Assembly (NCBI GenBank): GCA_034008185.1
Contig: CM067086.1
Span: forward strand, 69,300,286-69,364,285
Direction of reading: 5' to 3'
Length of the DNA stretch: 64,000 bases
From: Gorsachius magnificus
Taxonomy: Eukaryota; Chordata; Aves; Pelecaniformes; Ardeidae
Shown in pieces: positions 12,102-24,101 of this stretch. The notes below the pieces were generated by a model. The model did not search any database, was not told the DNA's origin, and saw nothing but the letters and a program-made list of their open reading frames with translations. Positions within the stretch are counted from its first letter, which is position 1. Each line of letters opens with the position of its first letter. The position numbers were made by a program, and so were the translations under genes.

Positions 12102-13518
12102 TCCACTTCCTAGATATGGGCAACATCATCTACTTACCTGCCTCATCAGTGGGTAACAGGGCCAAGTTCAGTGCAAAGAGAGGGAAAAAAAAAATGCCTC
12201 AGAAGAGGAACAAGCTCTTAAAGCAGAGCTGAGAGCTTGATTTAGCCTTCCAAGAATGAACCATTAGCAGAGAAGCAGACTAAACCAATGTATGGGGACT
12301 AGATCTCTCCATATGCCACAGGCCATAATTACTGCCCAAAAGTTTCTTACTGTGAAACAGCACAGGCCATAACACACCACAGGGAACGTGGCTCTCCTTG
12401 CTGTACGAGGGTCCTGTAGGCAGGCTGGGACCAAATACCCTTCCAAACTCCATGGGGAGTTTAGACTGGACATTTAAAATCTCTGCCAATTATATCTTCA
12501 TGCTCATCAATATAACCAAACCTTAGATTTTTTTATGCATTTCACCTACTGCTAGAGTCGAAAATCTGGTTCGTGTGCACTCCAGACACAGGACCTACTC
12601 CAGCTGGCGTAAAATTTACACAGAAAAGGTAGAGCAAGACTGGAGGAAAGAGATACAAGACCTTCATGAAATGGTCACGGTGAAACACGCACGTACCCTC
12701 CAGGCAGCAGCTGGCAGAAGGACCAGGCATTTTTTGCTTTTAACGTTAAACAAATTCCTTTCCCTCTGCCCTTCAGGTCACAGATTCAATTTAGTATTCT
12801 TATCCTCCTGCATCCATAGGGGAGAATAATTGACTCACAGAGTGAGTGAATGGACTGCATAAGTGTATCATTTTGTTAATTTTTAGGTCATTATCTGCTA
12901 GTGAATATAGGAGCTGGAGCTTGCAGTTGATATAAAATTCTGAATGCAAACACTTTTTAAAGTCAGCTCTTAAATGATTGACTTACAAACACAAGTTTAA
13001 GCCACTAATTACAATAATTCAAAACTTTCGACTATTACACAGAGAAGTCATCAAGGAAAACCTGCTTTTTCTCAGCAGCAGAAACCGAAGAACTAATATT
13101 ACTCAATAATACCTTGTGTCATAGCTATATTCAGAGGTGCTTGCCTATAATTTACTTTTGGGACAACAAACAGGGTCAGAAGAAAGCAGGAAACAGCATT
13201 AGATTTCGTCTCTTTTTCTCCGTCTGTCACATCTCTCTCTCCTTCTTTTTCGAGGGCATAAAAATTATCTGTGAGCAGAGAAGCTGGGTGGCTTCCTTAT
13301 GAAGGTCCTGCATGGCCCAGCTGCTCTGGCAGCTCAGGTCTTCTGGTGGAGAGGTTGGACAGGAGCCAGTGGGGTGTCCTTGCAGTCGTGAAGGCCAACC
13401 ACACGCTGCAGCAGCAGGCAGCAGGGCCTGGGAAGGGATCTGCTCCGTCCTGTGGCCATCAGTGAGATGGCATCCAGGGGCCACTGGCACTCCAGGGAGA
13501 TACTGATATCATGGAGAA

Positions 13519-13626
13519 AGCCCAGGAGAGGGACACCAGGATGGTCAGGAACGGAGCCTGGCAGAAGGACACCGGAATGGTCATGAATGGAGCCCAGCAG
13601 AAGGACACTGGGATGGTGATGAGCAG
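13519..13626. repeat. 36-bp tandem repeat, 3 copies
   Basis: Three head-to-tail units start at 13519, 13555 and 13591, each opening with AGCCCAGCAG or AGCCTGGCAG and containing GGACACNGGNATGGT. Units differ at several positions, so it is not a recent expansion. The 36-bp period keeps frame on both strands, which explains a 77-codon minus-strand frame across it; I see no sign that it is translated. Confidence 0.85.
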
Positions 13627-14608
13627 AGATAAGTGCAAGTGAGGCTTGTTCACCCTTGACAAAACAAACCTACAGAGGGATCCGATTACCATCTTCCCTG
13701 CTGAAGTAGAGAAAAATTCTGTGACTCCTCTCAGAAGGACAATGTAAAGACTCTGCTACTTGTTCTCCCGCCACATCTGGGACCTGGGGGAAATCCCCGT
13801 AAACATCCACAAAGTTATGCGTGATTTCTTTCATCCATCCTTACCACTCTCCGTTGCCACCATGCCTACCGTGGGCTGCCCATGCCGCAGCCACCACGCA
13901 CCATGCTGAGCTGTGCATCTCCTTGCCTTCTACCCCTCCCTCCCTGCCATTGCCAACCGCTCCTTGCCTTGCAAGGGCCCCTTTCCATCCTGCACTGGCA
14001 TAGGGCCCGGGATTGCCAGGGGTGGTCCATGAAGATGACTCTGGACGCTGGAGCAGTACAAGTCAGTCGGGTGAGCTCATGAATATTTGTGTATTGTCCT
14101 GTGCAACTGTGCCTGACCGAGGCTGCGTGTGCAGATACGTGTAACAGTAGGAGAAGCAAGAGTAGAGAAATAAGGACTGTATGTCATCAGGAGCCATGTT
14201 TAAAACCTGCAGGAATTCCTTCTTAAAATTTAAGACACGTTTTGACATGACAGTGACTCCTGATCCTGTCCTGAGCCATCAGCACAGTTCCCCTCGCACC
14301 TCGGATGGAGCAGAACACCAGCCCTGCTTCATGGACGCCGGTCGGGCCTCTGCCTTGCTTCATCCCTTGAGTGTGGCTTGTTGCTTACTTCCTCCCTGAC
14401 AGGGAGGAGAAGGGGCGACAGATGCCTCACCACAATTTAATTATAAAGTGGCCTTCAAAATGAAGAGTGCCCAACGAAGAAACGAAGGTTAGAGGTGTAA
14501 AAGACAATCAACCTGCTGACCTGGCTCTGATGGGGTTTGTGCCATTCCTTGAACACGGGACGTAAACCCACACATTTGAAAGAAATGGGTTCATCAACCT
14601 TGGCACAG

Positions 14609-14620
14609 GCTTAATTAAGC
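14609..14620. other. Perfect 12-bp palindrome with TTAATTAA core
   Basis: GCTTAATTAAGC is its own reverse complement and shares the CTTAATTAAG core with the 2572-2585 palindrome. It could be a homeodomain dimer site or chance. Confidence 0.3.
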
Positions 14621-15768
14621 ATTCTTAAATATGAAAAGTTCTTAAATACCTCAACAGAGGAGCTCGGTGAAAATTTTAAGATCCTGTTGATTCACACGTG
14701 GATAGCATTGACACTCAGTGGGCGTTAGGATGCTGGGACAGTGACATCCCAGCTCATGGCACGTGTGCCAACCTCCCTTCTCAAAGGCTGGCTGCTAGTT
14801 TGGGCCAGGATGAGGACCGCAGCAATTCGCCATTGTGGCAAACCTCGGTCGTGACAGAGCCCGCCCCAGGGTCGCTGTGCCGTGGTCTGGGCAGCACGGA
14901 ACCAGCTTTCCCAGGGCTCAGCAGCTTCCTGGGCACTTCTCGTGTCTACGGCAGCAGCTGAGGGCAGCAGATCTCCTGGTTTGCATTTGCCATGACGTTT
15001 CGCCAGACGTCTGCCAGGATGCTTTCCCACCTCAGCCCGAGGAAGTCTGCCCAGTTTCAGGAAAGTCACTGGTCTCCCAGTGAGCCCCCCTGCCTGCTCC
15101 TCCCTCCCCAGCAGGCCAGAAGTAAAAGAGCTTGGATGGGGGCTACTGGATGGGAAGGTGGCAGAGATGGACAAGTGCTGAGAGGAAGGAAGCTCTTGAG
15201 GTTCAACCAGATCGCTGGTTGACGTCCTGAGCTGCACGGGAGGGCAGATGCTGGGAGGAGGAAATGTGCTGGGGGAGAGCAAAGGAGAAATCCCTGCCCG
15301 GTATGGCCTCTCACAGTCTTCCTGAAACCCCGCGTCCCTTCCCTGTCCCCCTCCTCCCCGAGCCGTACCCCCCACAGCGAGCTGGAGCCGCTCGCAAGGC
15401 GCTGCTGCCTCACCACTGCCTTGCCGGGTACGAAACACTGGAACATGGCGCCGGGTTTTTTAGCCAGGCTGCAAAATGCAAACCGTATTATTTTTGGATC
15501 AGTAAAACAATTATTAATACTTGAAAACAAGCTGTAATCTATTCACATATAATTTCTAGTTTTGCTGTCAATGAGCTAATTTAAATTTTAAAAAAGTTTG
15601 CAGCTCCCTAATTAAATTTGCTAAAAGCATTTCTCTTATCAGAAACACGACGACCAGCGTAATTCAGTGTTGGCAGTTGCCTCAGTGCAACAACCTCCCT
15701 TAGGTTAAACCCCGGAGCTACAACTCTACAGCAGCACCACCCCGTGTGCATCCCAGTGCTCAGCTCAA

Positions 15769-15993
15769 ACCACAGAATCCCAGAATCCCAGGGGCTGGAG
15801 GGCCCTCGGGAGCTCCCCCAGTGCCACCCCCCTGCCCAAGCAGGCTCACCCAGAGCAGGGGGCACAGGACAGCAGCCAGGCGGGGGTTGAAGATCTCCAG
15901 AGAAGGAGACTCCACAGTCTCAACAAGTTCTTCCTCCCGTTCAACTGGAACCTCTTCTGCTTCAGGTTGTGCCCATGGCCCCTTGTCCACGGC
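15769..15993 (-). mobile_element. CR1 LINE 3' fragment with internal deletion
   Basis: Antisense CR1 of the subfamily whose 3' end reads CAGAATCCCAGAATCCCAG. It has AGCTCCCCCAGTGCCACC, GCAGGGGGCACAGGACAGC and GGTTGAAGATCTCCAGAG, then GACTCCACAG. Here about 50 bases present in sister copies (18.2, 24.1, 38.9, 54.6 kb) are missing. The sequence resumes at TCAACAAGTTCTTCCTCC and ends near CCCTTGTCC. Confidence 0.93.
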
Positions 15994-16584
15994 TGACCCA
16001 CACGTGTTCTTCCACACACCTCCTACTTACAACAGTTTGCACACCCTTTTCACGGAAGTTTTACGATACTGCAGCAAAACAGACAACCATTAACCGAAGC
16101 CTTAGTTTTTACTCAAACTCACCAGGTACTTTGCTAAATGTCCAGTTTTAATTGTACTTCATTATGAATAAAGGTGAGAACAGACCCTGATCAAAACCTT
16201 TGTGTCCAAAGGGTCTGAGCTGGCTGGATGCTGCCCGGCCGCTGCCGAGCTGCGTCCCGTGCAGCCCCCCCCGGCCCCCCAAGCTCAGGGGTCCCTGTGA
16301 TGAGCCCCTGCCAGTGCTGCCTTCCCATGCAGGCAGCTCCAGAGCTCCCGGGAGCAACCAGGCTGCAGCAGAGGCAGGCACTGCTGCGGGGAGCAGGCAG
16401 GCAGGCAGGCAGGCTGCAGGGGCAGGGCAGCCCCTCTGCAAAATACCTGGGGGCCAGGACAGCAGAGCAGAGCCTGGGACGTAAGGCCACTTAGCCCTTG
16501 TAATTAGGGCTGGGGAGGCACGGGTCCTTCGAGTCAGAAGCCTCCCACCACCTCCCCGCTTGGGCTCGAGATCCCCGTCAGACT
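15994..16584. other. Unique GC-rich DNA with a small microsatellite
   Basis: No gene recognised. The GC-rich part (16210-16560) holds a GCAG-type microsatellite. Open frames of about 95 codons on both strands result from the GC content. Confidence 0.55.
16393..16415. repeat. (GCAG)n microsatellite, about 5-6 units
   Basis: An uninterrupted run of the tetranucleotide GCAG/AGGC, embedded in GC-rich unique DNA. Confidence 0.85.
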
Positions 16585-16589
16585 GGGGG

Positions 16590-17146
16590 TGTCCTGGTTT
16601 CGGCTGGGACAGAGTTAATTTTCTTCATAGTAGCTGGCATAGTGCTCTGGTTTGGATTCAGTACCAGAAGAATGTTGATAACACGCTGATGGTTTGGTTG
16701 TTGCTAAGTGGTGCTGAGACTGGCCAAGGACTTTTTGAGGTTCTCCTGCTCGGCCAAGGGCATAACAAGCTGGGAGGGAGCACAGCCAGGACAGCTGACC
16801 CCAACTGACCAAAGGGCTATTCCAGACCATGGGACGTCATGCTGGGGGGGGTTGGTTGGTCGGTCGATGGCGGGGAGAGTGATCGTGGCTCGGACGGGTT
16901 GGGCATCGGTCAGCGGGTGGTGAGCAATTGCATTGCGCATCACTTGTTTTATATATTCTGTATATCCTCTTACCATTGTTATTATCACTATTATTCTTCT
17001 TTCTTATTAAACTGTCTCTATCTCAACCCACGAGTCTTACTACTACTTTTTTTTTTCCCAATTCTGTCCCCCATCCCACTGAGGGAGGGGGGGAGTGAGC
17101 GAGCGGCTGCGTGGTGCTGAGTTGCCAGCTGGGTTCAACCACGACA
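16590..17146 (+). mobile_element. Solo LTR of an avian endogenous retrovirus, with 5-bp target duplication
   Basis: The 557-bp element starts TGTCCTGG and ends CCACGACA, imperfect inverted termini (7 of 8). It is flanked on both sides by GGGGG (16585-16589 and 17147-17151). A TATA-like AT stretch lies near 16948-16957, and an ATTAAA polyadenylation signal at 17006-17011 fixes the plus orientation. There is no primer-binding site, gag, pol or env beside it, so it is what recombination between two LTRs of a provirus leaves behind. A 5-bp duplication is usual for ERVL-type (class III) elements; the family name is inference. It is related to, but shorter and different in the middle from, the LTRs at 26.9 and 59.8 kb. 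Confidence 0.9.
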
Positions 17147-17151
17147 GGGGG

Positions 17152-18232
17152 TGCGAGCCCCCCTCCAGAAAGGGCTGGGAGGTGATCTTGGAGTTCAGGC
17201 AGCTGCAGCTGGGATGCAAAAAGTAAAGACCTGCAAATTATGCATTAGAAAATCGCTAGCAAGAGATGAATAAATATTTTATGAACTCATCCCTTCATTA
17301 AGTCCAATGTGTGTATCGCAAATCAGTTTGCAAACAGCCCTCTAAATCTGACTGTACCCCCCCTCCCTTCGCTGGCTGTGCCACCACTTCCCCAAAATGT
17401 TCTGAATATATATGCATGCGTCTACACAAAGAGAAATGCAATTTGGTTTTGCAGGTTGCTGGGTTTAACATTTCTGCTTGCTATTGCTCAGCTGCTAAAT
17501 AAAATCTACAAGATAGCGAGAGAAGCCACCGCCATGGTTTAATAGCTCGGTGCGGTGGCAGGACGCTGGCTGGTTATGCCAAGGGGCTGGAGGAAGCATT
17601 TCCAGCCACGTTAAGGACAAGAAATAATCATGCAAGCAATCGAGCTGCCAGTGAAATTTTTATCTAGAAATGCAGCTGCTTAAGCACTTTAAATAAAAGG
17701 ATAGCTTGGGCTTGAAGGTGCTCTTTAATACCGAACTTCAGGTGATTTCATTCAGAAGGAGCCTATTAACGCCCACTTTCATTTGCAAGTGGTAACTTGT
17801 GTTTCTTGAGCATTACTCTCGAATAGGGCAGGAATTATGACCGAAATACACGGTCCCACGCTCCTCAGCCGCCATGACAACAGCCTCTGATGAGGCCAGG
17901 GCGCTGCAGGCTGCTATACTGTGCTGGCAAAGCCTATCAACACCGATGTTAACAACTGTCCTGCCCTGGCGCACCGAATCTTGGTGCTACAGATAGCGCA
18001 GAAGTGATGGAGAATGCTCGTGACCCAACCCCACCGTAACCTGTTGCGGCGTCTCTGGCTCTGTGCTGTCATCCACAGTTAAGAAAACTTCAGCACCAGC
18101 AGATGTTCGGTGGCAGATCCCACTCAGCTGCCCCCCCGCTGCTCTGTAGGTCAGTTAAACCCAGCAAACGTCATTTTTGAGGCTGTCCTGGGGAAAAGGA
18201 TGAAGGATGAAGATAATGCTTCTTGCTCGTCA
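17152..18232. other. Unique DNA, no gene seen
   Basis: AT-rich parts at 17220-17300 and 17600-17830 carry several TAAT and TTTAAATAAA-like motifs. No repeat or coding exon recognised. Confidence 0.55.
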
Positions 18233-18784
18233 CCAGGCTTCAGCTCTCACACAGAATCACAGAATCACAGAACGGCAAGGGTTGGAAAGGACCTCGGGAG
18301 CTCCCCCAGTGCCACCCCCCTGCCCAAGCAGGCTCACCCAGAGCAGGGGGCACAGGACAGCAGCCAGGCGGGGGTTGAAGATCTCCAGAGAAGGAGACTC
18401 CACGGCCCCCCTGGGCAGCCTGGGCCAGGGCTCCATCACCCTCACAGTCAACAAGTTCTTCCTCCCGTTCCACTGGAACCTCTTCTGCTTCAGGTTGTGC
18501 CCATGGCCCCTTGTCCTGGCGCTGGGCACCACTGAGAAGGGTCTGGCTCCATCCTCCTGGTGACCCCCACCCTTCAGAGATTTGTAGGTGGTGATGAGAT
18601 CCCCTCTCAGCCTTCTCTTCTCCAGGCTGGACAAGCCCAGCTCCCTCAGCCTTTCCTCCTAGGGGAGATGCTCCAGTCCCCCCATCATCCTTGTTGCCCT
18701 CCTCTGGACTCTCCCCAGGAGTTCCTCATCCTTCTTGAACTGGGGAGCCCAGAACTGGACACAGTGCTCCAGGCTTCAGCTCTC
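18233..18784 (-). mobile_element. CR1 LINE 3' fragment with 16-bp flanking direct repeats
   Basis: The CR1 body is 18249-18768, antisense, from its 3' tail (ACAGAATCACAGAATCACAG) to the ORF2 stretch CAGAACTGGACACAGTGCTCC. The flanks CCAGGCTTCAGCTCTC at 18233-18248 and 18769-18784 are identical. Sister CR1 copies continue CTCCAGGTGGGG at the 5' junction, so the first five bases (CCAGG) of the right-hand repeat could be element, target or both. The encoded C-terminal ORF2 frame is broken by small indels. Confidence 0.93.
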
Positions 18785-19778
18785 CTGGCAGTACATTCCA
18801 AATGCACATGGCCGTCCTTTGAACTGGATCTTTAGGCTTTCCAGTGTACAGCCTACCTGTGAAGAGCTCTCTCTATCGGGACAATGATTTCAGGCCCATG
18901 CACCCTCAAGAAGGACACCTTCAGCAGGTCTTCCCATGCTCCTCACCCTGGAGGTCCGGGAGAAGCCCCTGCCCCGGGCTGGGCTGTGCAGAGCTCTCCC
19001 TCCGCCCTGGCCAGGAGGAGTTTGTGCCTCTCCACCTCCTAGCACAGGGGCATGGGCAGAGGCTTTCCAAACTCTTCCCAGGATCTGTATTCCCTGGTGT
19101 GGTGTGCGTGAGACATTTGGTTGCCCTTGCCATGCATCTCTGTGACACAGCCCCATCCTCCTTCCCCTCCTGCCCCCAGCTTGTGCCAACGGGTCTGCCT
19201 GCATTTTCCCCTCTCCATGCTGCTTTTCCCCCTCCTCCCATAAACACATGCCCAGATCCTGGATCTGATCCGTCCTCTGCTTTTGCCCTGCTCTGTCCAT
19301 CTGGTGGCACCTGCCCCAGCCCCTTCGTCAGCTCCAGACCCACCATCCCCCTCCGAGATTGCTAAATGCTCTGTTCACAGTCTCTGCACAAAGCTTCTCC
19401 CCTGAGTCCATAAACCAGGCTGCTATCTTCAGCTGCACTCATATCCAGACAGCATCTAATTCTTGCTAACTTTTTTTTTTCTCTTGAATAATCTCTCTAT
19501 GTTACAGCTCTACACATCCACCCACACAGGTAAGACTATCGTTAGGGTTCTCATCTTGATCACTGCAACATTCCTTTTGGGACCCTGACAAATGCAAACT
19601 CAACCTATTAAAAAACTGCAGCAAAGTCCAGCTCTCACATCCATCACGTCTTCCTGGAAGTGCTCTCTTCTCTACCATGGGTGTCATTAGAACAGTGCTG
19701 AATTTTCAAGGCTTCACTAATTCTCCACACCCTCCCTTCCCCTGGCTAATCAATACTGAAAACAGAAAAACACAATCC
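18785..19778. other. Unique DNA, no gene recognised
   Basis: A 173-codon frame at 18844-19365 (plus) and two overlapping minus-strand frames lie in a CT-rich stretch. Their peptides are proline- and serine-rich with no family resemblance. I do not call a gene. Confidence 0.5.
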
Positions 19779-20513
19779 AGGAGCGCAGCACAGACTGGGA
19801 TCCACCCGGCTGGAGAGCAGCTCTGTGGGAAGGGACCTGGGGGTCCCGGTGGCCAACAAGCTCAACAGGAGTGAGCAGTGTGCTGCTGCGGCCAAGGAGG
19901 CCAACAGGGTGCTGGGGGGCATCAACAAGGACATCACCAGCAGAGATAAAGAAGTCATCATCCCACTCTGCTCAGCGCTGGTCAGGCCACACCTGGAATC
20001 CTGGGTGCAGTTCTGGTCCCTGCTGTACAAAAAAGCTGTGGACAGGCTGGAGGGGTCCAGAGCAGGGTCACCAAGGTGATCCAAGGGCTGGGAAGCCTCT
20101 CTGAGCCATATGAGGATGGGCTGAGAGAGCTGGGTTTGTTCAGCCTTGAGCAAAGGAGGCTCAGAGGGGATCTCATCCCCACGTGCCAGTACCTAAGGGG
20201 TGGCTGCAAGGAAGACGGAGACTCCCTTTGCACAAGGAGTCCCATGGAGAGGACAAGGGGGAATGGACACAAGTTGCTCTTGGGGAGATTCCAGCTGGAC
20301 AAAAGAGGGAAGTTTTTCCCCATGAGAACAGTCACCCATCGGAATAATCTCCCCAGGGGAGGGGTTGACTCCACCACATTGGGCGCTTTTAAGACTCAGC
20401 TGGACACGGTGCTGGGCCATGTTGTCTAGGCTGGGCTCTTGCCCAGAAAGGTTGGACCAGATGATCCTTGAGGTCCCTTCCAACCTCGGATTCTACGATT
20501 CTATGAAAAGTCA
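19779..20513 (+). mobile_element. CR1 LINE 3' fragment, about 735 bp
   Basis: It starts in ORF2 at CTGGGATCCACCCGGCTGG and encodes the C-terminal connection region: residues like RDLGVPVANKLN, then VRPHLESWVQFW, then [14 protein letters not shown] in another frame. A frameshift near 20060 separates the halves. It ends with TTGAGGTCCCTTCCAACC and the tail GATTCTACGATTCTATGA. It is the same subfamily as the minus-strand copy at 6848-7228, but extends about 350 bp further 5'. Confidence 0.94.
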
Positions 20514-23015
20514 TCTTCTGCTGATATATGAATCAAAATTAATACTAATAACAATAAACAACCATGAAACCTGCAGAGTCACAGTCCAAGATGCAACAGG
20601 AGATGAAAAGCCATCTGGGGAGGCTCCAGGACCTTGCAGGTGTAGGTCCTCGCACCACCGCGGGCAGACAGCCCAATTTCTCTCCCCACGGGGGTCTGGC
20701 GTTGGTGCCAGGGCACAGCTCTGAAGCCGTGGTGCATTGCCGCTCCCTCACCACCTCACACAGGCATGAGATGCCCGTGTGCCCCACCACCTTATCACGA
20801 TTAACCACATCAAAACTGAAGCTATGTTAAAATTTGCCTGCAGTGAACTTCCCCCGAGGTCTGCGGAGCTGCACCCTCCATGAGGACCCCGCTTTGGCTC
20901 AACAAATCCAGCCCTGGGTGGTGAATTGTGAGACTGAGGACAGGTTCCTTGGAGCGAGACCAAGTTTAGTTTGGGTTTCGGTACAGTATTTTACAAAGCA
21001 ACGCCGCAGCCGGGAAGCACGTGGGGTTTGTTCTCTTCATAAGATGCCCTGGAGCATGTCTCAGCTCCTGATTAAAATCAAATGACAGCTTGGATTATTT
21101 TTCAAAACTTTTCTGTAGATCTTGATCTTTAGATGCTTAGCAGAGCACATCGCAAATTATTAATAAGTGAATTACATTTCCCCATGCCCTTTTGTTAGAC
21201 TGCTCATCAGAGCCAAACTTTCCAAGTCCAAAACATGTAATGATTGAAAAGGGACGGGTTATTTATACACCTATATAAATCTTGTCATTAATAATGGTTT
21301 AAAGTCAATGAGTTTATACACAGATAATTTCTCAGACCTAGCTAGAAGTAGTCCAGACAATGGCAATAGCATCTCTAATTATGGAATGAGATAAATGATT
21401 AATTAAACTCCTTTTAAACAGAAAGTAGGAACAAAATGCTCACCTTCTGGTGAGCTTGCAGGCCATGGACCGAACAGAGGAAAGAAAAGGCTCAGCAGAT
21501 AACACCCTAATGCTCCGCAATGCTTCAGACCAGGCAAGTTACCTACAGGAGAAGCTGCAAAGGCGGGCGAGGGCTGCCGTCAGCTCCCCGGGGGTCTCTC
21601 CCCCCTCGTAGGCAAGGCTGGAAAGATTGAGAGGTCAGGAAACCCATTTCTTTGCAATTTTCTTTCGATACCATCTTACCTAGCTTGAATTCCCAGGAGG
21701 ACACATTATCCTGTCCTTTGTCTTGTGAAACACTGGATCAAAGAAATCTTGTTAGTGTCATTAAAAACTTCAACAGCCTTCCCATTATAAAAGACCACAT
21801 TAATTATTCCTGGTTTTCACCTTTCCTATAACGTCTCCTCATGAAAACGGCAAGCAAGAAGTTCCCCTAATGAAATCAGAGCGCACACCGTAACACGCCG
21901 CCACCTTCCCTACCTGGGCCCATCAGCTTCTTTTATCTCATTACGCCTGAGTAGTAGATGAGCACCTTAATAGCTTTGTAGAGCAATTTATGAAGAATAA
22001 TAGACTGCTTAACTGCAACCGCGCAGTCGGAATGGAAGCTCTGAACCTTCGCAACAATTCTCCTGTAGGAGAGAAAATTAAAGGTTCATTATTACGGCGC
22101 AAATGGCGATAAGACAAACAGCTCCTGTAGTTATTGATGGTCCTATCGTTGACAAATGGGCTGTTGAAATGAGCACTGAGAAGGTTTGCCTCAACGTGAG
22201 CACGGTCACAGGTAACCTACTGGCAGAGATCAATAATATCCAAAATGGATAAGCAGAGATAGGCTGTATTTCCTCGTCGTTAATCACTTCCCCATTGGAA
22301 AATGCCATGTTTATCCATGTAAATGCCATTTCAATAAGGCAAACATTAATTCTACGCGCTTGTTTTTCCCCAAAGTCTCCTAGAAAAACTACCTGCACAA
22401 GCAGCAGTGTTTATAGATCTCTCTGAATACAGACTGTGGCTGTTGGGGTTTTCATGGCCACACAGAATTAAAAAATCTACATCTACCAGGGCTTTTCCCA
22501 TCCCTGGCAAACTACCTTGCAATATAAAGCACTACTTTCCACTGACGGCCATCAGTTCCACTACGAACCGGGCAGTGCTGTTTCATCTCAGGTTTCTTCT
22601 TTTTGACTCACCTGCAGAATTTTGCGTTTCCAATCTAGTTACTATTTTAGCATGTAAGATGCTTTAGTGGATGCGGTTCGGAGTAAGATAATTATGGCTT
22701 CTTGGTATAACCAAGAGTGCCGGCATCGCACCCCCTCCTCACGCACGGAGGCGCTTCCCAGGGGGGTGCCCAGCTTCTCTGCCCCCAGAGGCTCTCCTTC
22801 GCAGGACCAGGCATCTCCCAGGGCTTCCTTCCCCCACCTACTCTGGGATTTGAATTTCCAAACACATTTCACTGGGTCTGCACTTTTGATTCCCTGACTG
22901 CGGGCATCCTGTTCAGATGCCCATTAGTTTTAATTTTGCAAAATACATTTGAGAGATGAAATATTTGACTCGCAAAATGACAAAACCAATTCTTAAATTA
23001 TCTATTTTTTTTGGA
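20514..23015. other. Unique DNA with AT-rich candidate conserved blocks
   Basis: No repeats recognised over 2.5 kb. AT-rich sequence at 21100-21450 and 21640-22400 carries clustered TAAT cores, a CCATTGG box near 22295 and GATA sites. This repeat-free, motif-dense texture is what distal enhancers often look like, but conservation cannot be judged from one sequence. Confidence 0.45.
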
Positions 23016-23092
23016 ATGGCAGGGTTAGGGTAACGGTTGGACTTGATGATCTTAAAGGTCTTTTCCAACCTAAGTGATTCTGTGATTCTATT
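23016..23092 (+). mobile_element. CR1 LINE, last 77 bases only
   Basis: It carries only the CR1 3' terminus: GGCAGGGTTAGGGTAACGG, TTGGACTTGATGATCTTAAA, GGTCTTTTCCAACCTAAG and GATTCTGTGATTCTA. It matches the end of the copies at 43643 and 44888. Extreme 5' truncation is common for CR1. Confidence 0.92.
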
Positions 23093-24101
23093 TTTTTTAA
23101 AAGACCCATTTTCTGATGAAAAACACCCCCCTGCATGGTGCTTGATCAACTCTACGTGCTAATCGTGTACATCCTGACATGTCTGTCCAGGCCACCGTTC
23201 ACACTGTTATTTTTACTTCCTCACTTTGTAAATACAATAAATGGAATTCGACGCCCTGTTTTAGACTTAACAGCCACATTTTTCTCCCAGGTTTTTATTA
23301 AACCCTGCCCTTTCCTCGACACGGGCACCAAACCCTCCTTCAGAAAAGGTTTCTCTGCTTGCATTCCGTTCCTCCAGCAATGCCCAGTCTTTCGCTCTTC
23401 TGTCCACGACACAAACCGCCGCCAGGAGGGGAGGGGGTGATTCAGAACTTCTGTCCATCCCTTGCAGCACAGGAGGGAAGCCCACGGATCCGTGTGACGG
23501 GGACGGGACAGTTACAGTTCGCAAATACACAGCTTGGTTCGAGTCAACCAGCACTGAACAACACCTGGTGCTCAACAGCCAGGTACCATCCGCCCCCGGT
23601 ACGACCGCTGCGCTGCAGCAGCTCTCTCATCCTCCGTCCTGGTTGTGGTCACCCTCCTTACTCCCTGCCCCCAGGAAAAGACCTCTTCTCTAACTTTGGG
23701 GTTACAGCACAGGATTTTCGTGTTTGCTCTGGACTAGCAGCAACATTTCACCAGCAGAAACTGAGAGAGCAGTGGATCCGCCCACAAACCCCAAAACTTA
23801 GCACAGTCAGGCACTAAACGGTGTGCGAAAGCCACAAGAAGTAAAGACTTGAAAGCAGCAGGGCTTGCACGGTACATCTTCCTCTGCTCCAAGAAAAGGA
23901 GACAGAAAAGGTGGCAGATGAATTTCCGCTTTGACTGGAGCAAGGGCTGTTGCTTGCCCATCAGCTGCTGGCTGCCATGATTTAAGGTCAGCTGGATGAG
24001 GCAGTCCTGGTCGTGGGGACGGGCGATGCTGCCTGCACCAGCTCCCATGGTAGCCAGCACCGGGGCAGGCAGCATTCCGGCTCCTCATGAGCACAAGCAG
24101 A
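23093..24101. other. Unique DNA, no gene recognised
   Basis: No repeat identified. Open frames of 113-152 codons (23267-23817, 23734-24094) on both strands have no recognisable domain. Confidence 0.5.

Larger units (their letters stand above)
12102..15768. other. Unique DNA with one short tandem repeat, no gene recognised
   Basis: About 3.7 kb. It holds the 36-bp triplicate at 13519-13626 and a palindrome at 14609-14620. A 237-codon minus-strand frame at 14725-15438 is proline-, serine- and glycine-rich with no recognised domain. I treat it as a chance frame in GC-rich DNA. Confidence 0.55.

Noticed and set aside
14725..15438. 237-codon minus-strand open frame
   Set aside because: GC-rich, low-complexity peptide with no domain or family resemblance; no supporting splice or promoter signals. 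Frames of this length are expected by chance in such DNA.
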